A DNA stretch of 21,988 bases, from the NCBI GenBank assembly GCA_038065515.1, contig JBBTQV010000003.1, positions 1-21,988 on the forward strand. Direction: 5' to 3'. The notes under the pieces are model-generated. The model worked only from the letters and a program-made list of their open reading frames with translations. It did no database searches and was not told the origin of the DNA. Position 1 is the stretch's first letter, and every line of letters begins with the position of its first letter. A program made the translations under genes and the position numbers. This stretch comes from JAGOPO01 sp038065515 (GTDB lineage Bacteria > Patescibacteriota > Minisyncoccia > 2-02-FULL-40-12 > GWA2-44-9). Positions 15,073-19,670 of the stretch are shown piece after piece.

Positions 15073-15291
15073 ATGCCAAAAAAATACCTCATGGTTCAGG
15101 AAGTCGCCCGCGTAATGGGAGTCACTCCGCTTACCGTGCGTAACTGGGACGCGAAGGGCAAATTGGTCGCGTACCGTAACCCCGTCAACAACTACCGCAT
15201 GTACAAGGTAGAGGATATTGAAACACTCATCCGCCAAATAGAACTCTCGCGCGACAAGCCCCGCGCCCGCAAAATCGATATTACCGGGTAG
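15073..15291 (+). CDS. MerR/excisionase-type helix-turn-helix protein (72 aa)
   Basis: A small DNA-binding protein with a single MerR-like winged HTH. LMVQEVARVMGVTPLTVRNWDAKGKL gives the two helices of the HTH (residues 6-31). YRNPVNNYRMYKVEDIETLIRQI is the usual wing and the YxxxDIExL helix. It ends in a short basic tail (RDKPRARKIDITG). There is no effector or dimerisation domain. I prefer the ATG at 15073; a GTG at 15046 in frame overlaps the -10 region. No SD is visible. It is divergent from the O-antigen-ligase-like gene and convergent with the metallophosphoesterase. Its regulatory target is not evident. Confidence 0.85.
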   Translation: MPKKYLMVQEVARVMGVTPLTVRNWDAKGKLVAYRNPVNNYRMYKVEDIETLIRQIELSRDKPRARKIDITG

Positions 15292-15319
15292 AAAAAGACC
15301 CCCGACGATTCGTCGGGGG
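15291..15319 (-). terminator. Terminator of the metallophosphoesterase gene
   Basis: A 10-bp CCCCCGACGA stem with a 1-nt centre (15299-15319) is followed on the minus strand by TCTTTTTC. The hairpin core is identical in transcript sense to the one at 17453-17473. It may also stop the MerR-like gene from the other side. Confidence 0.9.
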
Positions 15320-15327
15320 GGTATGGG

Positions 15328-16425
15328 TTACTTCTTCGGCTCTTCTTTCTTGGGTTCCGATTTCTTGTCGTCGAACAGGATGGGCGCATAGATGGTCTGG
15401 CCGCGCTTGCGGTCCCACAGAAAGAACGACTGCTTCGGAGGTTCAAAGTCGGCCTTGATTGACAGTGCAAACGCATTGAAGCCAATCAGGGAACCGTTCG
15501 AGATGAAGTTGCCGCCGTGCTTCGCCTGATGGAAGTGGCCGAAGACATCGAGGTCCGCCCACCTGCCCTTATTCCACTGTGCGATGGCCTTGTTGACGGG
15601 GATGTAGATGCCACCGACGCCGCCCTGGTAGCGAATTTCGTGACCGTGGTGGAACCGGATGGTCTTCCCGTAAATCTCCAGGTACGAATGATACCCGTCG
15701 GCCAGCAGGAACTTCACCCGCGGCTCGTCCCTGAACTGGCTCACCAAGCTGGCGTACATTAAGAATTCCAGCGAGTGTCCCCGTTCGGTCGAGATGTGGA
15801 CCTTTTTTGTGGTCCGGCCGTGATTGCCCGAGTGACACGGTACCACAAGGTCAAGCTTCGTGTTGTCGAGCAGGAACCGAATACCCGAGACGAGGAGCTC
15901 ACGGGCTTTCAGCGCCGCATCCATCGGAGAGAGCTGATTGATTTCAACTAAGTCTTCGTGGATGTCGTTGGTGATGAAGTCACCCAGAAGCGCGAGTACC
16001 AGCGTCTTGATTTCGACATCCTTACCCATGATGTCGATGAGTCGTTTGGTGTTCTGAAAAAACTGCACGGCGCGCCGGTCGGCGAGCTCCAGATCATAAC
16101 GGTTGAGCCCGTTGACGGTTCGTGGGTCGACGCGCTCTTCCACATGCCAGTCGCTGGCAATCGCGAATGCCGTCGCTTCGGACCCGCCCTCCGGCGCCTT
16201 CGCGCTGATTCTGAAGCTCTCAACGGGACCCTCGAAGGCCACTAACGCTTCATTGACCCGCTCGGAATCGTTGAGCATCGCCATCACCGCGTTGTACTTC
16301 GCCTTCTGCCGCTTCGTCACCATCTCGAGCTTCCGAATCTTGCGCTCCAGACGCACTTCGTCGGATGCCTTCAGGCGTCCTCGCGGAGCGTCTTCATCTT
16401 TGTCCTGCTTCTTCTTCGACGCCAT
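15328..16425 (-). CDS. Calcineurin-like metallophosphoesterase, phage-like
   Basis: A 365-residue protein with a Lys-rich coiled N-terminus (residues 1-60). A complete two-metal phosphoesterase core follows: DWH (Asp92, His94), GDF (Asp149), GNH (200-202), HHGH (259-262) and GHFH (296-299). It ends in a Lys/Glu-rich tail (KKSEPKKEEPKK). These motifs are those of the Mre11/SbcD and phosphodiesterase superfamily. The overall arrangement resembles uncharacterised phosphoesterases annotated in phages, so the substrate could be DNA or a nucleotide. I chose the ATG at 16425 because GGAAGG lies 6 nt upstream. The gene is a self-contained unit, with a promoter at 16476-16503 and a terminator at 15291-15319. 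The phage link is inference from general family resemblance. Confidence 0.87.
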   Translation of the reverse strand: MASKKKQDKDEDAPRGRLKASDEVRLERKIRKLEMVTKRQKAKYNAVMAMLNDSERVNEALVAFEGPVESFRISAKAPEGGSEATAFAIASDWHVEERVDPRTVNGLNRYDLELADRRAVQFFQNTKRLIDIMGKDVEIKTLVLALLGDFITNDIHEDLVEINQLSPMDAALKARELLVSGIRFLLDNTKLDLVVPCHSGNHGRTTKKVHISTERGHSLEFLMYASLVSQFRDEPRVKFLLADGYHSYLEIYGKTIRFHHGHEIRYQGGVGGIYIPVNKAIAQWNKGRWADLDVFGHFHQAKHGGNFISNGSLIGFNAFALSIKADFEPPKQSFFLWDRKRGQTIYAPILFDDKKSEPKKEEPKK

Positions 16426-16475
16426 TGGATGCCTTCCTTTCCATTCTGGTTTTCAACGACCTAAACTGCGCCCGC

Positions 16476-16503
16476 ATCATAGCGGACTTGTGAGATTTAG
16501 CAA
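16476..16503 (-). promoter_or_regulatory. Promoter of the metallophosphoesterase gene
   Basis: On the minus strand TTGCTA (16498-16503), a 16-nt spacer and TATGAT (16476-16481), about 50 nt upstream of the ATG. Confidence 0.65.
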
Positions 16504-16531
16504 GCATGCACAGGATGGTGTGATATGTTGA

Positions 16532-16560
16532 GAAAAAACAGCCTCCGAGAATTCGGAGGC
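16532..16560 (-). terminator. Terminator of the ASCH-domain gene
   Basis: On the minus strand GCCTCCGA (16553-16560) pairs with TCGGAGGC (16541-16548), followed by TGTTTTTTC. It lies just past the stop. Confidence 0.92.
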
Positions 16561-16568
16561 GGGATCAT

Positions 16569-16937
16569 TCACTTCGGCCAGTGCTCGTTAATGCTGACCA
16601 CAGGGATGCCATCGACACCGAAGACCTCGTAGCAGATGGTTGCCATGAGGTCGGACTTCTTCAGGTCCGGGTAGTACTCTTTCAGATTCTCAAACGCGTC
16701 TGCGGCATCAGCGAAGCCGTCCGCTCGCGCTTCTTCGTCGGTGAGCTTGCTGAACGGCTTCTTCTTCGTATCAGCGGTAATCCGCAGAAGAAGGTTCAGG
16801 CCGTCTTTAAACTCGCCGATGACGGCCTCGCCTTCCTCGAAGTCGTGCGAGCCGGCACGGTATCTGCGGAGCGTCATCTTCTTGTCGCCGGTGAGTGTCG
16901 GTGAAAGCAGTCCTGCACCGAAAATCAATCGCTTCAT
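16569..16937 (-). CDS. ASCH-domain (PUA-like) protein, 122 aa
   Basis: The layout fits the ASCH family: an N-terminal strand (MKRLIF), the GDKKMTLRRYR segment (residues 17-27), HDFEEGEAV, then a strand (LNLLLRIT). The C-terminal stretch has LTDEEARADGFADA and LKEYYPDLKKSD. ASCH domains share the PUA beta-barrel and are thought to bind RNA or nucleotides; some members cleave RNA or modified bases. Which applies here is not known. I chose the ATG at 16937 (GGGGG lies 5 nt upstream); a TTG at 16949 overlaps that purine run. It has its own promoter (16961-16988) and terminator. The promoter lies back-to-back with tRNA-Trp. Confidence 0.82.
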   Translation of the reverse strand: MKRLIFGAGLLSPTLTGDKKMTLRRYRAGSHDFEEGEAVIGEFKDGLNLLLRITADTKKKPFSKLTDEEARADGFADAADAFENLKEYYPDLKKSDLMATICYEVFGVDGIPVVSINEHWPK

Positions 16938-16960
16938 TTCAACCCCCAAGGAATGCCGCT

Positions 16961-16988
16961 ACTGTACCACGCTCGTTGCTGCTGGCAA
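16961..16988 (-). promoter_or_regulatory. Promoter of the ASCH-domain gene
   Basis: On the minus strand TTGCCA (16983-16988), a 16-nt spacer and TACAGT (16961-16966). The -35 is identical to that of the 145-423 gene. Confidence 0.6.
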
Positions 16989-17032
16989 GAGCATCGGAAA
17001 TGTGATATCATATGTTGACTATCATAGTATAC

Positions 17033-17103
17033 GGGGGCATAGTTTAGCAGTAAAATTTCCGTCTCCAAAACGGAAGTCCCAGGTGCAACTCCTGGTGCCC
17101 CCG
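17033..17103 (+). tRNA. tRNA-Trp (CCA anticodon) with an A18/G55 elbow
   Basis: A 71-nt cloverleaf with acceptor GGGGGCA/TGCCCCC, D-stem GTTT/AAAT (one G-T pair), D-loop AGCAGTA, and anticodon stem TCCGT/ACGGA with loop CTCCAAA (anticodon CCA). The T-stem is CCAGG/CCTGG with T-loop TGCAACT, and the discriminator is G. CCA is not encoded. The D-loop has AG (17049-17050) where GG at 18-19 is normal, and T-loop position 55 is G (17085) instead of U. All stems are intact, so I take it as a functional gene. The promoter is unclear; TTGACT at 17015-17020 is too close to act as its -35. Confidence 0.93.
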
Positions 17104-17135
17104 CCGAAATCCTTTTACAAGCACGGAGGCGTATC

Positions 17136-17447
17136 ATGAAGCTGTATGGTAGCAATGATGGGTGGTTCTTTCCGGATTCCGGGACCGTGAGATCGGAACG
17201 GTGCGGTATCTGCAACGCACAAATGAGCGTAGAAAGAAATGTGCTCGGTCCTACCAGTTGGGCTGAGGCGATGGGACGGAAGAAGCATCTGCACGATGAG
17301 TTCCGGTGCCCGCACCTACAATCGCGATGGCACCAGCAGGCGGTGACCCTGCTTCGCGAAGCCCGAAACACCGCCAGCGAACGAATCCGCGCCATCATCA
17401 TCAGCGAGGCGGAAGAAATCGTCGCCAGCAAGATGGTTCGTAAGTAA
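17136..17447 (+). CDS. Small Cys/His (probable zinc-binding) protein of unknown function (103 aa)
   Basis: A 103-residue protein with CGIC (Cys23, Cys26), His51/His53 and CPH (Cys58, His60), a spacing that could bind one zinc ion in a treble-clef-like knuckle. The C-terminal 40 residues (WHQQAVTLLREARNTASERI...) are helical. I recognise no named family. The ATG has GGAGG 6 nt upstream. It begins 32 nt after tRNA-Trp on the same strand, with no promoter visible in the gap, and is probably on the same transcript. A terminator follows at 17453-17483. Confidence 0.75.
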   Translation: MKLYGSNDGWFFPDSGTVRSERCGICNAQMSVERNVLGPTSWAEAMGRKKHLHDEFRCPHLQSRWHQQAVTLLREARNTASERIRAIIISEAEEIVASKMVRK

Positions 17448-17452
17448 CGCAG

Positions 17453-17483
17453 CCCCCGACGAATCGTCGGGGGTCCTTCTCTT
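17453..17483 (+). terminator. Terminator of the tRNA-Trp unit
   Basis: A CCCCCGACGA stem (17453-17473) is followed by TCCTTCTCTT. The hairpin core is identical to that at 15299-15319 read on the other strand. The hairpin also lies just beyond the bL33 stop on the opposite strand. Confidence 0.88.
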
Positions 17484-17646
17484 ATCCGGTGAGCTTTGAT
17501 TCCCTATGCGGCGTGCTCTTGCGGCATTTCTTACAGAACTTGGACAGCTCGATTTTGCGCTCGACTTTCTTCTTGTTCTTGGAAGTAAAGTAGTTCGCGC
17601 TCTTGCACTTCGTACACTTCAGGCGGATGAGATTATCTTGTGACAT
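17482..17646 (-). CDS. rpmG: Ribosomal protein bL33
   Basis: A 54-residue 50S protein. The translation starts MSQDNLIRLKCTKCKSANYF and contains TSKNKKKVERKIELSKFCKKCR, ending in STPHRESKLTG (segments given separately). CTKC near residue 11 and CKKC near residue 38 form the four-Cys zinc site of the C+ type. The length is typical. The ATG lies only 6 nt after a perfect -35/-10 pair's TACACT, so the mRNA is probably leaderless. It lies between tRNA-Trp and the tRNA-Thr/Tyr island, as rpmG often does in bacteria, although on the opposite strand to tRNA-Trp here. Confidence 0.96.
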   Translation of the reverse strand: MSQDNLIRLKCTKCKSANYFTSKNKKKVERKIELSKFCKKCRKSTPHRESKLTG

Positions 17647-17652
17647 GAAGAC

Positions 17653-17681
17653 AGTGTAAAGCTTGAAGCAAAAAGTGTCAA
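17653..17681 (-). promoter_or_regulatory. Strong promoter of rpmG, giving a leaderless transcript
   Basis: On the minus strand TTGACA (17676-17681, perfect), a 17-nt spacer and TACACT (17653-17658). The A of the ATG is the seventh base after the -10, where transcription normally starts. Confidence 0.88.
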
Positions 17682-17683
17682 GT

Positions 17684-17714
17684 AAAAAAGAGCACCGCCG
17701 GACGGGACGGTGCT
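17684..17714 (-). terminator. Terminator of the 17720-18031 gene
   Basis: On the minus strand AGCACCG (17708-17714) pairs with CGGTGCT (17691-17697), followed by CTTTTTTACTT. It lies 5 nt past the stop codon and just upstream of the bL33 promoter. Confidence 0.9.
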
Positions 17715-17719
17715 ATCGG

Positions 17720-18031
17720 CTACCAGATGAGCTCGAAAGGCGCGTCTTTCGACATGACCGCAAACCGCTCGTCTTCAAGCTTCTTCTTCAGCCGAAGACA
17801 GGCATCTTCAGGTCCTATGAGGACGGCGACTCGCAAAATAGGCACTCGCGCCACAACACTGATGCCGTCTCCAAGCATCTTGTCAAGCCGTTGAAAGCAT
17901 TTCTGGGAATGTTGTTTCAACAGCTCCCCTTTTGTCCCGGGTCCGCGACCGACCGGAAGCAAGTCAATCCCTTCGGGGCGTGGGAAGCGGACAACCCATC
18001 CCAGCGTTTCAGACGACCACGCATCCACCAT
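17720..18031 (-). CDS. Protein of unknown function (103 aa)
   Basis: I do not recognise a family. The protein has strand-like stretches (LGWVVRFPRPEGIDLLPVG, GISVVARVPILRVAVLIG) and a helical Lys/Glu-rich stretch (DACLRLKKKLEDERF), with no membrane segment or metal cluster. The ATG at 18031 has a GAGGTG SD 5 nt upstream. It begins 33 nt after the encoded CCA of tRNA-Thr(GGU), on the same strand, and probably shares its transcript. A terminator lies immediately downstream at 17684-17714, so the unit ends here. Confidence 0.7.
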   Translation of the reverse strand: MVDAWSSETLGWVVRFPRPEGIDLLPVGRGPGTKGELLKQHSQKCFQRLDKMLGDGISVVARVPILRVAVLIGPEDACLRLKKKLEDERFAVMSKDAPFELIW

Positions 18032-18064
18032 GACTCACCTCTCATTCAGGTAAAAAGAACTATC

Positions 18065-18322
18065 TGGAGCCGTTGGTCGGAATCGAACCGACGACCTACT
18101 CCTTCACTCATACCCCTGTTTCAAGTGCATATATCAGGGGGCTAGACTGTATCTTGAGCATACCAAATGGGTTAGCTCCCCTTGTCAGTCGTTCGGGCGT
18201 ATAACGCCACGGTCTTGGCCATATGTGGGCTATTAACCGTAATTCGGGTTGCAACACGAGGTTTCCTCCGTATTGGGCAATATTTCACCATGGAGTTGCT
18301 CTACCAGCTGAGCTACAACGGC
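18065..18322 (-). tRNA. tRNA-Thr (GGT anticodon) interrupted by a group I intron
   Basis: The 5' exon (18287-18322, exactly 36 nt) gives acceptor GCCGTTG, D-arm GCTC/GAGC, stem ACTCC and loop ATGGT. The 3' exon (18065-18104) starts AAGGAGT and gives variable loop, T-arm GTCGG/CCGAC with TTCGATT, acceptor CAACGGC, discriminator T and an encoded CCA. Joined, the anticodon loop reads ATGGTAA, a typical tRNA-Thr loop. The intron lies after anticodon base 36. This is the only tRNA here with an encoded CCA. The elbow is canonical. Confidence 0.93.
18105..18286 (-). ncRNA. 182-nt group I intron in tRNA-Thr(GGT)
   Basis: The upstream exon ends in U and the intron ends in G, as group I splicing requires. 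In intron numbering: P2 19-22/26-29, P4 47-51/74-78 (ACGGT/ACCGT), P5 57-59/67-69, P6 79-83/87-91 (GGCGT/ACGCC), and P7 97-101/138-142 (GACTG/CAGTC). P8 is 109-112/128-131, P9 147-152/169-174 (CCCCTG/CAGGGG), and a short P3 is 39-41/106-108. J8/7 is AAGATA at 132-137, the conserved S-element sequence. P3 and P7 make the expected pseudoknot. P1 is short (GGU with GCC, with U-G at the splice site). It encodes no protein. Self-splicing is inferred. Confidence 0.9.
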
Positions 18323-18389
18323 ACTACTTCGCTCCTGTCGAAGCTTCGAAGTGCGAGCATAAAAGAACACAATGCTTCGATAATATATA

Positions 18390-18644
18390 CTATTTCTTTG
18401 GTTTTGCAAACCCGATGAGCACCAGTTTGGCGGTGCGGCTCATCTGTTTAATGGCGTGCTCCCGTTTGAGCGCCGATGAACGGGTCCACTTGTGTTCACG
18501 GTACACAATCCGGACCGGCTTGTTAGCTCGGGTAAATCGCGCACCTTTACCGCGTGCATGGAGACCGAACCTTGCCTCTACATCCCGAGCGATTCCCGTA
18601 TACAAACGGCCATCTTTGCACTCGATAATGTAGACCGAATACAT
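18390..18644 (-). CDS. GIY-YIG-domain endonuclease-like protein (UPF0213/YhbQ type), 84 aa
   Basis: A single GIY-YIG nuclease domain with VYII at the first strand and LYTGI at the second. The catalytic Arg lies in ARDVEARFGLH; a REHKW strand and KREHAIKQMS, with the conserved Glu, follow. The length matches stand-alone UPF0213 proteins, thought to act in DNA repair or as relics of mobile elements. The ATG at 18644 is 7 nt after the end of tRNA-Tyr, with no SD. The frame continues upstream into the tRNA without a valid start, so I use this ATG. The neighbouring tRNA, LAGLIDADG gene and intron make a mobile-element origin plausible but unproven. Confidence 0.85.
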   Translation of the reverse strand: MYSVYIIECKDGRLYTGIARDVEARFGLHARGKGARFTRANKPVRIVYREHKWTRSSALKREHAIKQMSRTAKLVLIGFAKPKK

Positions 18645-18651
18645 AATGATG

Positions 18652-18735
18652 TGGGCAGGGAGGGATTTGCACCCCCGAAGGCACAAGGCCAGCACGTCTA
18701 CAGCGTGCCCGGTTTGACTACTTCCGTACCTACCC
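18652..18735 (-). tRNA. tRNA-Tyr (GTA anticodon) with an A18/G55 elbow
   Basis: An 84-nt type II tRNA with acceptor GGGTAGG/CCTGCCC (one U-G pair), D-stem CGG/CCG, anticodon stem GCACG/CGTGC with loop CTGTAGA, and a long variable arm. The T-stem is GGGGG/CCCTC with T-loop TGCAAAT, and the discriminator is A. The D-loop has A at position 18 (18719) and the T-loop has G at 55 (18670), the same change as in tRNA-Trp. CCA is not encoded. Its first 38 bases overlap the 3' end of the LAGLIDADG gene. Confidence 0.92.
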
Positions 18736-19501
18736 GCGCATGTCTTAGCCTCTTTTGCTTAGCCGGATTGGCAAAGTCTATCATCCAAGCGAACTGTATG
18801 ATATCACATTTTTGGCTAATGTACAAATTATATCCGCTTATTTTTGAGGGATGTATCCCGCAATTCAGAAGCATAACGCGGACATCACGAAGTAGCCTCA
18901 TGGATCGGTTACAAAACGATATCTGCCATCCATGACGCAAGCTATATATAGAACCATCGGTATCAAAAAGACCGCGTAAACATGCCCGCTGATATTCCTG
19001 AGATTTTAATATCCAATCGGGCACACCAACCTGCTCCCGCACTTTGTGCGAACAAAGACCCATCTCTTTAAGAAAACGAATAATCTCAACCGAACCGATA
19101 TACACATCAACATACCCCTGACTTCGATAAGAAATCTTGGCGGGAACAGAAAAGACGGCTTCAAGCAAACCCATCACATGTCTCGCATAATCCGTTTCTT
19201 TCGACCCTAGATTTACCAGGACCTGGCTCGGCGAAATATGACCATCCCCCAACAAAATTCCGATTAGTTCCGCAAATGCAACCGAATAATTCGGCAGAAG
19301 AATCCTTTTTTTATTCCGATATCCTGATTTCAATGAAGGTGTAGATGCTACGCTTAATCGACGCATTCTGGCGTATACCGTAGACTGCGCGATGTCAAGC
19401 CGGCGAGAAATCTCTCCAATACTTAGATTCTTTTGCACATACAACTCCTCTATCTGAGCCCGGAAAGAATCTTCTTGTTCAGTAGTCCACCTCGTTGGCA
19501 T
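18698..19501 (-). CDS. LAGLIDADG homing endonuclease with an N-terminal helix-turn-helix
   Basis: A 267-residue protein. Residues 22-50 form an HTH (LSIGEISRRLDIAQSTVYARMRR, quoted in parts), followed by a basic linker. Two LAGLIDADG motifs follow: LIGILLGDG (79-87) and LRGLFDTDG (175-183), both with the catalytic acid. Family members make site-specific double-strand breaks that spread introns or themselves. I chose the ATG at 19501; a GTG at 19555 would overlap tRNA-Thr(UGU). There is no SD. The gene is clearly more AT-rich than its neighbours, which suggests transfer. The last 12 codons lie in tRNA-Tyr, and the TAG stop covers anticodon bases 35-36 plus base 37. There is no visible intron around it. 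Confidence 0.92.
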   Translation of the reverse strand: MPTRWTTEQEDSFRAQIEELYVQKNLSIGEISRRLDIAQSTVYARMRRLSVASTPSLKSGYRNKKRILLPNYSVAFAELIGILLGDGHISPSQVLVNLGSKETDYARHVMGLLEAVFSVPAKISYRSQGYVDVYIGSVEIIRFLKEMGLCSHKVREQVGVPDWILKSQEYQRACLRGLFDTDGSIYSLRHGWQISFCNRSMRLLRDVRVMLLNCGIHPSKISGYNLYISQKCDIIQFAWMIDFANPAKQKRLRHARVGTEVVKPGTL

Positions 19502-19549
19502 AGCAAAGTAATTAACTACTCCAAGATACAAACAAAAAAATATTCTGTG

Positions 19550-19621
19550 AGCCACCTCTCGGATTTGAACCGAGGACCTACTGTTTACAAAACAGTTGCT
19601 CTACCACTGAGCTAAGGTGGC
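19550..19621 (-). tRNA. tRNA-Thr (TGT anticodon)
   Basis: A 72-nt cloverleaf with acceptor GCCACCT/AGGTGGC, D-arm GCTC/GAGC with loop AGTGGTA, anticodon stem ACTGT/ACAGT with loop TTTGTAA, and T-loop TTCAAAT. The discriminator is T (as in the other tRNA-Thr) and CCA is not encoded. It heads the tRNA island, with a promoter 14 nt upstream. Confidence 0.95.
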
Positions 19622-19634
19622 GAATCGTCATAGT

Positions 19635-19663
19635 ATTATAACCCAAAACACCGATAATTCCAA
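19635..19663 (-). promoter_or_regulatory. Promoter of the tRNA island
   Basis: On the minus strand TTGGAA (19658-19663), a 17-nt spacer and a perfect TATAAT (19635-19640). It lies between the TPR gene and tRNA-Thr(UGU) and could drive the LAGLIDADG gene and tRNA-Tyr as well. I find no clear separate promoter for them. Confidence 0.85.
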
Positions 19664-19670
19664 GAGGCAC

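Noticed and set aside
17015..17043. TTGACT at 17015 as the -35 of tRNA-Trp
   Set aside because: A properly spaced -10 would fall inside the tRNA. The real promoter is unclear.
18338..18349. TCGAAGCTTCGA palindrome upstream of tRNA-Thr(GGU) as a terminator
   Set aside because: No T-run follows on either strand. It may be part of a leader hairpin.
19502..19555. GTG at 19555 as the start of the LAGLIDADG protein
   Set aside because: It lies in the 3' acceptor of tRNA-Thr(UGU), and the added residues are hydrophobic and unlike the HTH domain; the ATG at 19501 precedes the fold.
18652..19621. LAGLIDADG gene as part of an intron splitting a tRNA
   Set aside because: Both flanking tRNAs (Thr-UGU and Tyr) are complete, and no group I core is visible between them.
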